Below the pieces are notes generated by a model. It had not been told where the DNA came from. It was given only the letters and a program-made list of their open reading frames with translations, and made no database searches. This document shows, in pieces, positions 7,911 through 16,307 of a DNA stretch of 40,253 nucleotides (its first letter is position 1; each line of letters opens with the position of its first letter). Position numbers and translations under genes: made by a program. Source of the DNA: an uncultured Winogradskyella sp. (GTDB lineage: Bacteria > Bacteroidota > Bacteroidia > Flavobacteriales > Flavobacteriaceae). Where the stretch lies: positions 1 to 40,253 of the forward strand of contig CAJXVG010000006.1 in assembly GCA_913061495.1 (NCBI GenBank). Reading direction: 5' to 3'.

Positions 7911-8374
7911 TCTCCTTCAACCTTCCAATGGAATAGATCTTTTAATAGAACATCATTTATAAAATAGTCGAAAAAACCACCGAATATAATCCCTTTACTG
8001 TCAAAATTTCTGTAAAGACCATCCTCTAATGGACCGCAAAAAGGTCTAATATTATCAATTGAATTAAAATCCGTACGCTTTTGAAGCATCAACTTAGGCG
8101 GAGTAAAATCTATTGAAGAAAGATGTAAGTTTAGCCCTTTTAGGTCAAAACCATTATGGTAATGTGTTTTTTTACTAAAATCAAACCCTTCTCTTTTAAC
8201 ATTAGCCTTATTAGAGGAAAATAATTTCATCTTTCTATCATCAATCAAAACAGTAGCAACGTGATGATCTTTTGCTTCATAATTTTGAAATAAACTTGCC
8301 TTCTCTGTTTCCTGAGCATTACAAAAATTTATAATGAGCAATGCAGTTATAATAAAGTAAATGATCACCTTCAT
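7907..8374 (-). CDS. Small secreted protein of unknown function
   Basis: I use the ATG at 8374 because it places a clear signal peptide at the N-terminus (MKVIIYFIITALLIINFCNAQ, cleavage after AQ). The track's start adds 14 residues (MNCDICRKF...) that would mask it. The mature part is about 134 residues, with no membrane segment and no sorting domain, so it is probably periplasmic or released. Visible segments are KKTHYHNGFDLKGLNLH and FGGFFDYFINDVLL. I recognise no family. It is transcribed alone, convergent with the pRiA4b-like gene with a 4-nt overlap and divergent from the ABC transporter genes across about 158 bp. Confidence 0.65.
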   Translation of the reverse strand: MKVIIYFIITALLIINFCNAQETEKASLFQNYEAKDHHVATVLIDDRKMKLFSSNKANVKREGFDFSKKTHYHNGFDLKGLNLHLSSIDFTPPKLMLQKRTDFNSIDNIRPFCGPLEDGLYRNFDSKGIIFGGFFDYFINDVLLKDLFHWKVEGD

Positions 8375-8532
8375 AGTACTGATTTCTATAAATTTACGAC
8401 AAATATCACAATTCATTATAGTTAAGCTGTAACAAATAAAAACTTCATTCGTCTTATTTTTATAATCAAACTACGCTGATTAAATTTACACTGACATCAT
8501 TTCAGTAACTCAGCATCTAAAACCAATCACTC

Positions 8533-9450
8533 TTGGAACCAATTCTAACCATCAATAATCTCACAAAGAAATTTGGCTATCTCACAGCTGTAAAAGATTT
8601 AAGTTTTACCATCAATAAGGGTAATGTTTACGGTATTCTTGGCCCAAACGGAAGCGGTAAATCCACAACGTTGGGCATTGTACTAAACGTAGTTAATAAA
8701 ACCCATGGAGATTTCCATTGGTTTGATGGCAACACCACAACCCACGATGCTTTAAAGCAAGTTGGCGCCATTATTGAACGGCCAAACTTTTATCCTTACA
8801 TGACAGCAGAGCAGAACTTAAAGCTCGTTTGTAAAATTAAAGGTGTCGATTCTTCTAAAGTTGAAGAAAAGTTAGAAGTTGTTGGTTTGTTAGATAGAAA
8901 AACACATAAGTTCAGAACTTATTCATTAGGTATGAAACAACGTTTGGCTATTGCTTCTGCCCTCCTCAACGATCCCGAAATTTTAATTTTAGATGAACCT
9001 ACTAATGGATTAGATCCGCAAGGTATTCATCAAATTCGCCAAATTATTAAAGACATTGCCAAAGATGGCACTACCATTTTGCTCGCCTCTCACCTACTCG
9101 ATGAAGTAGAAAAAGTATGTTCTCATGTTGTTGTACTTAGAAAAGGTGAAAAATTATATTCTGGTCGTGTTGATGAAATGATAAGCAGTCATGGTTTTTT
9201 TGAATTGAAAGCAGAAAAGCATCAAGCTTTACTGAACCTGCTAGAGAATAATTCGGACTTCGGAAAAATTAAAGTTGAAGATGAATTAATTACAGCCTTC
9301 TTAAACGAGCCAATGTCGGCACCTGAGTTCAATAAATTAATGTTTGAAAAAGGCATTATACTTTCCCATTTGGTAAAGCGAAAAGAAAGCCTTGAAGAAC
9401 AATTTTTGCAGTTAACAGACAATTTGAATGACACTGTTGCTCAAAATTAA
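8533..9450 (+). CDS. ABC-2 type transporter ATP-binding protein
   Basis: This 305-residue ATPase subunit has Walker A GPNGSGKST (about residues 36-44), Q-loop region GAIIERPNFYPYMT, signature SLGMKQRLAIASAL, Walker B ILILDEPTNGLDP and the switch histidine in LLASHLLDE. The C-terminal ~90 residues after the ATPase core resemble the regulatory extension of the NatA/BcrA/CcmA-like group. The start is TTG at 8533: the frame has a stop at 8518-8520 and no ATG before the conserved N-terminus EPILTINNLTKKFG. The permease gene follows directly, so the two form an exporter of unknown substrate. A gliding-motility GldA role cannot be excluded, but GldF/GldG partners are absent and the permease is a single generic one. 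Confidence 0.9.
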   Translation: MEPILTINNLTKKFGYLTAVKDLSFTINKGNVYGILGPNGSGKSTTLGIVLNVVNKTHGDFHWFDGNTTTHDALKQVGAIIERPNFYPYMTAEQNLKLVCKIKGVDSSKVEEKLEVVGLLDRKTHKFRTYSLGMKQRLAIASALLNDPEILILDEPTNGLDPQGIHQIRQIIKDIAKDGTTILLASHLLDEVEKVCSHVVVLRKGEKLYSGRVDEMISSHGFFELKAEKHQALLNLLENNSDFGKIKVEDELITAFLNEPMSAPEFNKLMFEKGIILSHLVKRKESLEEQFLQLTDNLNDTVAQN

Positions 9451-9520
9451 AAAATCAATCAAAAAAAAATATACTGTTACATCAAGCATAGATGTTACAA
9501 AACAGAAAACCAATCAACAC

Positions 9521-10345
9521 ATGTTACGACTTTTAAATCTCGAATTACAAAAACTTTGGCTGAATAAAACCAGTAAAGTTCTTATATTTATCTCCTTTAT
9601 TCTGCCTTTTACGGTTTTAATATTATCCTCTATTAAAATTAATTTCTTTGGCTTTTTTACGTTGGAATTAGGTGAGCTTGGAATTTTTAACTTTCCCATA
9701 ATCTGGCATATCACAACCTTTTTTGCTTCCTATTTTAAATTCTTTTTTGCAATTGTCGTAGTGAGCATGATTAGTAATGAATATAGTAACAAAACACTTA
9801 AACAAAACCTAATTGACGGTTTAAGTAAAAAAGAGTTTATTCTTTCAAAATTCTATACCATTGTATTCTTTTCATTAGCCGCTACACTTTTAATAGGTGT
9901 TGCTACATTTTTAATTGGCATGTATTATTCTAGCTATACCGAAGCAACAATTATTTTTAGGGAAATTGAATTTCTACTAGCTTATTTCACAAAATTATTA
10001 GGCTTCTTTAGTCTTTGTTTGTTTTTTGGTATGCTTTTAAAACGTTCTGCGTTTGCTCTGGCCTTTCTATTTGTAACTTGGATTGTGGAGTTAATAATTT
10101 ACGGCCTAATGGAGTGGAAAATTGATAGTGATTTAGCAGATAAGATTTTTAATTTTTTCCCTATCCAATCTATGTACAAGCTCATAGACCAACCTGTTCA
10201 GCGCATAGTAATGACTAAGTTCCCAGAAAAAACTGACATTGCTTACGATTATGCTGTACATTGGCACGAAATCACTATTGTTTTAGGCTGGACAGCGCTT
10301 TTTGTATTTTTATCGTATCGATTACTGAAAAAGAGAGATTTATAA
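9521..10345 (+). CDS. ABC-2 type transporter permease
   Basis: This membrane subunit has about six predicted transmembrane segments, including KVLIFISFILPFTVLIL, FFASYFKFFFAIVVVSMI, FFSLAATLLIGVATFLIG, LLGFFSLCLFFGMLL and ALAFLFVTWIVELIIYG. The segment SNEYSNKTLKQNLIDGLSKKEFILSKF after the second helix is the conserved cytoplasmic loop of ABC-2 permeases that contacts the ATPase. I prefer ATG 9521 (MLRLLNLELQKLWLNKTS), the usual N-terminal amphipathic helix, over ATG 9428, which overlaps the ATPase gene by 23 nt and would add a lysine-rich, unlikely leader. The upstream start remains possible. The substrate is unknown. The promoter box of the next gene begins immediately after the stop. Confidence 0.82.
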   Translation: MLRLLNLELQKLWLNKTSKVLIFISFILPFTVLILSSIKINFFGFFTLELGELGIFNFPIIWHITTFFASYFKFFFAIVVVSMISNEYSNKTLKQNLIDGLSKKEFILSKFYTIVFFSLAATLLIGVATFLIGMYYSSYTEATIIFREIEFLLAYFTKLLGFFSLCLFFGMLLKRSAFALAFLFVTWIVELIIYGLMEWKIDSDLADKIFNFFPIQSMYKLIDQPVQRIVMTKFPEKTDIAYDYAVHWHEITIVLGWTALFVFLSYRLLKKRDL

Positions 10346-10353
10346 TATCTTTG
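10346..10353 (+). promoter_or_regulatory. -7 promoter box (TATCTTTG) of the T9SS type B cluster
   Basis: TATCTTTG starts right after the permease stop and lies 19 nt before ATG 10373. The track's TTG start at 10361 would fall at or before the expected transcription start, which supports 10373. It may drive the first three cluster genes, which are separated by a 4-nt overlap and a 38-nt gap. Confidence 0.55.
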
Positions 10354-10372
10354 GTAGCAGTTGCTATTTAAG

Positions 10373-13300
10373 ATGAAAAAAATAAATCTTGTTTTTCTCT
10401 CACTAATTTTCAGTGCTCAGATGTATGCTCAGAACGAGGCATCATTTTGGTATTTTGGTCAAAACGCAGGTTTGCGGTTTGATACCACTACTGGCACAGT
10501 TTCAGCAGTTACTGACGGCCAATTAAATACTTTAGAAGGCTGTACTTCTATTTCCGATGCAAATGGTGACCTTCTATTCTATACAGATGGACAAACCGTT
10601 TGGAACAGAAATCACCAAATAATGCAAAACGGCAATTATTTTGGTGGCACTGGTTTATTGGGTGATCCCTCAAGTACCTCATCAGGTCTTATTGTACCAA
10701 AACCAGAAGATCCAACACAATATTATATTTTCACGGTAGATGAACCTCATCATCAAAATGCAGCGGTCTTCCCAAACCAATTTAACGGAGCTTATGATTC
10801 TGGTGGAAGTGTACCAGGACAAGATGATGGCCTCAACAATGGTTTTAATTATTCGCTGGTTGACATGACTCTAAATGGCGGTTTAGGTGATGTAGTAGAT
10901 GCTGAAAAAAATATGCCATTGATATCCTATGATCCCTCGAGTACATTGGAGCTTCAATACAAATGTTCAGAAAAAATCACAGCAGTTCGTGCAGAAGATT
11001 GTTCTTCTATTTGGGTAATTACACATTTTGGCAATTCGTTTTATGCTTTTAGAATTGATGATTCTGGTGTTGAAACCACACCAGTAATTTCAACTGTTGG
11101 TCCATATATTCCTATTGAAGGATACAGGAGAAACGCTTTAGGTTATTTAAAAACATCACCAGACGCTACTAAATTAGTAGTTTCACATTTGGGAGAAGCA
11201 ACTGTGACAGCTGGTGAAGCTGGTGGAGGAGTTTATTTATTTGATTTTGATAATGAGACAGGGATAGTGTCAAACAGTACAGAGCTATATAGTCCTCAAA
11301 ATAACGACAGTCCTTACGGAGTTGAATTTTCTGCTGAAAATCGAAAAGTTTATGCTACAGTTGGGATTGGAGAATCTGGAAATGGTGCCAGCCAAGTCTT
11401 ACAATGGGATTTGGAAAGCGCAGATATACCTGCATCTATGCAAGTAATACATTCTTCGAGTACCATAAGTGCGGGTGCTCTACAATTAGGTGTGGACCGA
11501 AAAATTTACAGAGCCCAATTTAGTTTCAACAGTAATTCTAATGCTTCAAGATATTTGGGAGTTATAAATAATCCCGAAGCTGACGGTACCGCAGCAAACT
11601 ATAATGGACAAGGTGTTCTTTTGGATGTCAATGGATTCAACCAAAACACAAGTCGTATTGGTTTGCCACCATTTATACAATCCCTGTTTAATTCACAAAC
11701 CGATATTATAAGAAACGGCATAAGTACTACAGAACTAAAACTTTGCACAGGTGATAGCTACACTTTACTTGCTGATGACTACCCTACTGGAGACTATGTT
11801 TGGAGCTTTAACGGAACTCCATTGACAGAAACAACTAATGAGCTTTTTGTAAACACTCCAGGATTTTACGAAGTTTATATTGAACCTAATAATGGAGAGT
11901 GCCCAATTGAAGGAAGTGCTGTGGTAGGTATATTTGACATTCCTGTAGCAAATAATTTAACGGATATTAGTGTTTGTGATAATAATGCAAATGATGGCGT
12001 CTTTTCATTCGATTTTACATCAAAAAACAACGAAGCACTTTTAACACAAAATCCTTCGGAATATAACGTGCGTTATTTTGAAAGTGCTTTGGATGCAAAT
12101 AACCTTCAAAATGAAATCACCTTTCCTTATGAAAACACCACAAACCCACAAACTATTTTTGTGCGTGTGGATAACGGAAACAATACCAATTGCTTTGATA
12201 TTAATTCATTTGAACTTAAAATCTTCAACACTCCGCAAATTATTCAGATGAGCAACATAGAATTTTGTGATAACCAAGGAGATGAAACGGATGGTATTGC
12301 TACAATTGAACTTTCAGATTATATCCCAAACATTAGTGGAGCTCAAAACGATGTGAATGTTACTTTTCACCCAACACAAAGTGATGCAGATAGTAAGACT
12401 TCTCAGTTGCCATTTACATACACTAATTCAACAGCTTTTAACGAAACTATTTTTATAAGAATTGAAAACTCAACCAATACAGATTGTTACAATACAACCA
12501 GTTTTGAACTGATTATAAATGCGGCACCTATTGCCAATGACATCTCTATTTTGCAATGTGATGAAGATGGTATTCCCGAAGGCTTCACAACCTTCAACAT
12601 CAATGCATTTATAGATGAAATTACCAATGGAGAACCTGGAGTAACAACCAACTTTTATTTATCGTTAGCAGATGCTGAAAATCAAAACAACGAAATCAAT
12701 GCAGATGCTTTTGAGAATTTTTTCAATCCACAAACCCTTTATGTCAGAGTAGATAATACCTCAACAGGTTGTGTAAGTTATAGTGAAGTTACCCTTAACG
12801 TAAGCACCACTTCTTCTAATGATGCCAGCATACAAGCCTGTGATGACGATGGTACCGAAGATGGTTTTACTAGTTTTAACCTCAACACTGCCAATACTAT
12901 TGTTTTAGCTGGCGCACCAGCCGGCTTGGATTTATCTTATTATGAAACCTATAACGATGCGCTTTTAGAGATCAATCCCATTGAAAACACATTTACCAAT
13001 ACAGTTCCGTACAACCAAACAATCTACGGAAGAGTTGAAAATGCAAACGCTTGCTATGGTATAAGCGAAATAGAGCTCACCGTTTTTGAATTACCAAATA
13101 TTGAAACCGAATTTGAAACACAATACTGCCTCAACTTTTTTCCTGAAACTATTAGTTTAAATGGTGGTGTCATTAATGATTCACCAAGTAATTATTTTTA
13201 TCAATGGTCCACAGGTGAAAACACAGCAGAAATTCAAGTGAACGAACCTGGTACTTACTCAGTGAGAGTCAGCAATACCAATGGCTGTTTTAAAGACAGA

Positions 13301-13804
13301 ACTATTACTGTTTTGCCATCAAATATTGCAACCTTTACCAATATTGAAATTGTTGATGCCTCAAATAATAATTCTATATCTGTTTTTGTAAGTGGAGAAG
13401 GCGACTATGAATATGCATTAGATGATAGTAATGGACCGTATCAAGATAGCCCAATTTTTAATAATGTTCTACCAGGTTTATACACGGTTTATGTTCGTGA
13501 TAAAAACAATTGTGGCATTGTTGAAGAATTGGTTTCGGTAATTGGTTTTCCAAAATTCTTTACTCCAAATGGAGACAACGATAACGAATTTTGGCAAGTT
13601 AAAGGAGTATCTTCACAATTTCAAGTTAACAGTAACGTTTTAATTTTTGACCGCTATGGTAAACTCATAAAAGAATTAGATCCTTTAAGTCCTGGTTGGG
13701 ATGGCACTCTGAATGGAAAAAAATTACCATCTAGCGATTATTGGTTTAAGGTTACACTTGAAGACGGAAGAACATTTACAAGCCATTTTTCTCTCAAACG
13801 ATGA
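10373..13804 (+). CDS. T9SS type B cargo protein 1: propeller-like head, four repeats
   Basis: This 1143-residue surface or secreted protein is predicted to cross the outer membrane through type IX secretion. It has a signal peptide (MKKINLVFLSLIFSAQMYAQ), then a ~430-residue head beginning ASFWYFGQNAGLRFD. That head, with FYTDGQTVWNRNHQIM and repeated YGVEFSAENRKVYA-like blades, looks like a beta-propeller of a type frequent in Bacteroidota cargo. An Ig/PKD-like domain (CTGDSYTLLADDYPTGDYVWSFNG) follows, then four ~96-residue CDxDxDG repeats and another PKD-like segment. The C-terminal ~85 residues (FFTPNGDNDNEFW, IFDRYGKLI, GWDGTLNGK, SSDYWFKV) are the gliding-motility-associated type B sorting domain. 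Its last ~425 residues correspond one to one with those of the next gene. The role is probably adhesion or another surface contact, but no catalytic site is visible. Confidence 0.88.
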   Translation: MKKINLVFLSLIFSAQMYAQNEASFWYFGQNAGLRFDTTTGTVSAVTDGQLNTLEGCTSISDANGDLLFYTDGQTVWNRNHQIMQNGNYFGGTGLLGDPSSTSSGLIVPKPEDPTQYYIFTVDEPHHQNAAVFPNQFNGAYDSGGSVPGQDDGLNNGFNYSLVDMTLNGGLGDVVDAEKNMPLISYDPSSTLELQYKCSEKITAVRAEDCSSIWVITHFGNSFYAFRIDDSGVETTPVISTVGPYIPIEGYRRNALGYLKTSPDATKLVVSHLGEATVTAGEAGGGVYLFDFDNETGIVSNSTELYSPQNNDSPYGVEFSAENRKVYATVGIGESGNGASQVLQWDLESADIPASMQVIHSSSTISAGALQLGVDRKIYRAQFSFNSNSNASRYLGVINNPEADGTAANYNGQGVLLDVNGFNQNTSRIGLPPFIQSLFNSQTDIIRNGISTTELKLCTGDSYTLLADDYPTGDYVWSFNGTPLTETTNELFVNTPGFYEVYIEPNNGECPIEGSAVVGIFDIPVANNLTDISVCDNNANDGVFSFDFTSKNNEALLTQNPSEYNVRYFESALDANNLQNEITFPYENTTNPQTIFVRVDNGNNTNCFDINSFELKIFNTPQIIQMSNIEFCDNQGDETDGIATIELSDYIPNISGAQNDVNVTFHPTQSDADSKTSQLPFTYTNSTAFNETIFIRIENSTNTDCYNTTSFELIINAAPIANDISILQCDEDGIPEGFTTFNINAFIDEITNGEPGVTTNFYLSLADAENQNNEINADAFENFFNPQTLYVRVDNTSTGCVSYSEVTLNVSTTSSNDASIQACDDDGTEDGFTSFNLNTANTIVLAGAPAGLDLSYYETYNDALLEINPIENTFTNTVPYNQTIYGRVENANACYGISEIELTVFELPNIETEFETQYCLNFFPETISLNGGVINDSPSNYFYQWSTGENTAEIQVNEPGTYSVRVSNTNGCFKDRTITVLPSNIATFTNIEIVDASNNNSISVFVSGEGDYEYALDDSNGPYQDSPIFNNVLPGLYTVYVRDKNNCGIVEELVSVIGFPKFFTPNGDNDNEFWQVKGVSSQFQVNSNVLIFDRYGKLIKELDPLSPGWDGTLNGKKLPSSDYWFKVTLEDGRTFTSHFSLKR
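11945..13096 (+). repeat. Four tandem ~96-residue repeats in cargo protein 1
   Basis: There are four coding repeats. Each opens with a cysteine and acidic turn (VCDNNANDG, FCDNQGDETDG, QCDEDGIPEG, ACDDDGTEDG), then V-x-Y/F-x-x-S-x-x-D-A and an N-x-T/Q-T-I-F/Y-V-R-V-x-N strand, and ends with a second cysteine before the next unit. They are diverged at DNA level. Confidence 0.85.
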
Positions 13805-16269
13805 ATTTCAAATCTCCTTTTATTATTAAAAAAACATTCCTTTTTACAGTTCTATTCTGTTTAACATTTACAATAAATGCCCAACAACCTAACGACTGTC
13901 AAAATGCAGTTACTGTTTGTGGTAACTCAAGTTTTAGTTTGGATGTAAATGGCATTGGCACACAAGAGTTAAATAATTCAAATACGTGTTCTAGCCAAGA
14001 AAACAATAGTATTTGGCTAGAGGTAACCATTGCTAGTTCTGGCACATTAGCATTTACGCTGACTCCTAGCAGTAGCAGCATAACTGAAGATTACGATTTT
14101 TTTATATTTGGGCCAAACGTAAACTGTGGTAATATTGGGCAAGCTATACGATGCTCAACAACCAATCCTGCGGCAGCACACCAAGGTAATAATCTCACAG
14201 GATTGAACTCAACCGATCCAGATCCAGACGAAGGACCAGGTTCAGATGGTGATAGTTTTGTAAGTGCAATAGAGGTCTTAGCAGGTGAAAGCTACTTTAT
14301 AGTAATTGATAGACCTGTTGGCAACAGTCCTTTTTCTTTAGAATGGACAGGTACAGCTACGTTCCCAGACAATCCATCTAATCCAATGTTACAAAATCCT
14401 AGCTCTACTAGCTTACCAGATTTGAATGTGTGTGATGGGCTTACTCCTTTTGATGATAATATTACCCAAATTGACCTTACGCAATTAACCCAAGATATTA
14501 TTAACGGAGAGTCTGACGTCGCAGTAAGTTACCATGTTTCAGAAAGCGATGCCAACATCAATGTAAACCCTCTGGGAGATATTTTCAATAGTACATCGAG
14601 TTCTCAAAACATTTATATCAGAATTGAAAATACCACCAGCCACTGTTATATTCTAAATGATTTACAAATAAATATAACATCACTTTCAGATTTTAATACA
14701 CCAACCGATTACCAGCTATGTGATGATGATACAGATGGTGATGACCAAAACGGCATGAGAACCTTTGATTTTAATATTAAGACCCAAGAAATAACTAATA
14801 ATATTGTAGGTGCAAACTACTCAATTTCATATCATTTAAGTCAGAATGATGCAGAATCTGGCAATGCTCCATTACCCATAAACTATACTAATACCACTCC
14901 TACTCCAACAGAAATTTTTGTAAGGATTGTTGATAATGATCAAAGTTGTGTTGGCTTCACTTCATTCAATATCTTAGTTTCAGAAATACCTGTTGCCAAT
15001 GATATTACACTTTTACAATGTGATGAAGATGGCATACCTGAAGGCTTTACGACCTTCAACATAACTGAAGCTTTGAACGCTATTACCGGAGACAATACAA
15101 ATACTTCAGTAAAATATTACTTGTCTCAAAATGATGCAGAAAATCAATTAAACGAAATTACAAACCCAGAAGCTTTTGATAATTTCTTCAATCCTCAAAT
15201 TATTTACACTCGTGTGACCAACCCAAGTAGTGGTTGCATCAATTTTAGCGAAATTTCACTAGAGGCTAGTACAACAGCCTCTAACAATGCCAGTATGCAA
15301 GCTTGTGATGATGACGGAACTGAGGATGGTTTCACAGAGTTTAATTTGGTTGATGCTAACACTATTGTTTTGGCTGGCTCACCTGCTGGATTAAATTTAA
15401 TGTACTATGAAACCTATGAAGATGCACTGCTAGAAACCAATCCGCTTGGAAATACGTTTACCAATACAATTGCTTTCAATCAAACGATTTATGGTCGTGT
15501 AGAGAATTTAAACGGATGCTATGGGATTAGTGAAATTGAGCTTACTGTTTTTGAATTACCTAATATTGAAACCGAATTTGAAACAAAGTACTGTCTCAAC
15601 TTTTTTCCTGATACCATTATTTTAGATGGAGGAATAATCAACGACTCTCCAAGTAATTATTTTTACGATTGGTCCACAGGCGAAAACACCACAGAAATTG
15701 AAGTTAATGAACCAGGTACATATACTGTTAGAGTAACCAATACAAACGGGTGTTTTAAAGACCGAACTATTACAGTTTTACCATCTAACATTGCTACCAT
15801 AACAAATATTGAAGTTGTAGATGCCACTGAAAATAACTCTATTGCAGTAATGGTTACCGGAGAGGGAGATTATGAATATGCATTGAATGATATGAATGGT
15901 CCATATCAAGATAATCCTCTTTTTCAGAATGTAAAACCAGGTGTGTATACCGTTTATGTACGTGATAAAAATAATTGTGGTATCTCTGAAGCGCAAGTTT
16001 CGGTCATTGGATTCCCTAAGTTTTTTACACCAAATAGTGACACCGTAAATGACTATTGGCAGATTGATGGTATCTCATCTCAATTTCAAGCTAATTCCGC
16101 TATATTAATTTTTGATCGCTACGGAAAATTATTGAAAGAACTTGATCCGCTCAGTCCAGGTTGGGATGGCAATTATAATGGAGCTAAATTACCAACCAGT
16201 GATTATTGGTTTAAAGTAAAACTTGAAGATGGCAGAACCTTTACAAGTCATTTTACCCTGAAGCGATAA
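13801..16269 (+). CDS. T9SS type B cargo protein 2: distinct head, four repeats
   Basis: This 822-residue protein begins with a signal peptide ending NAQQ, then a ~170-residue head starting NDCQNAVTVCGNSSFSL and containing NNSIWLEVTIASSGTLAFTL and YFIVIDRP. That resembles the jelly-roll or pre-peptidase-like heads found on many T9SS proteins. Four CDxDxDG repeats follow, then the same PKD-like region (YCLNFFPDTIILDGG) and the type B sorting domain (FFTPNSDTVNDYW, IFDRYGKLL, GWDGNYNGAK). From repeat 3 onward it matches cargo protein 1 nearly position by position (424-425 residues each), while the heads are unrelated. The ATG overlaps the previous stop (ATGA), so the pair is likely co-translated. 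No enzyme motif is visible. Probable surface protein. Confidence 0.87.
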   Translation: MNFKSPFIIKKTFLFTVLFCLTFTINAQQPNDCQNAVTVCGNSSFSLDVNGIGTQELNNSNTCSSQENNSIWLEVTIASSGTLAFTLTPSSSSITEDYDFFIFGPNVNCGNIGQAIRCSTTNPAAAHQGNNLTGLNSTDPDPDEGPGSDGDSFVSAIEVLAGESYFIVIDRPVGNSPFSLEWTGTATFPDNPSNPMLQNPSSTSLPDLNVCDGLTPFDDNITQIDLTQLTQDIINGESDVAVSYHVSESDANINVNPLGDIFNSTSSSQNIYIRIENTTSHCYILNDLQINITSLSDFNTPTDYQLCDDDTDGDDQNGMRTFDFNIKTQEITNNIVGANYSISYHLSQNDAESGNAPLPINYTNTTPTPTEIFVRIVDNDQSCVGFTSFNILVSEIPVANDITLLQCDEDGIPEGFTTFNITEALNAITGDNTNTSVKYYLSQNDAENQLNEITNPEAFDNFFNPQIIYTRVTNPSSGCINFSEISLEASTTASNNASMQACDDDGTEDGFTEFNLVDANTIVLAGSPAGLNLMYYETYEDALLETNPLGNTFTNTIAFNQTIYGRVENLNGCYGISEIELTVFELPNIETEFETKYCLNFFPDTIILDGGIINDSPSNYFYDWSTGENTTEIEVNEPGTYTVRVTNTNGCFKDRTITVLPSNIATITNIEVVDATENNSIAVMVTGEGDYEYALNDMNGPYQDNPLFQNVKPGVYTVYVRDKNNCGISEAQVSVIGFPKFFTPNSDTVNDYWQIDGISSQFQANSAILIFDRYGKLLKELDPLSPGWDGNYNGAKLPTSDYWFKVKLEDGRTFTSHFTLKR
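14413..15561 (+). repeat. Four tandem ~96-residue repeats in cargo protein 2
   Basis: Units open at LNVCDGLTPFDD, QLCDDDTDGDDQ, LQCDEDGIPEG and QACDDDGTEDG. Units 3 and 4 closely match units 3 and 4 of cargo protein 1, while units 1 and 2 do so much less, marking where the shared block begins. Confidence 0.85.
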
Positions 16270-16307
16270 ATTTAAAATATGTATTTTAGTTTCACTTAAC
16301 TACAATC

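Noticed and set aside
8533-10345. Gliding-motility ABC transporter GldA with GldF/GldG
   Set aside because: Only a generic ABC-2 ATPase and one permease are present, with no GldG-like protein; proximity to gliding-motility-associated C-terminal domains is not evidence.
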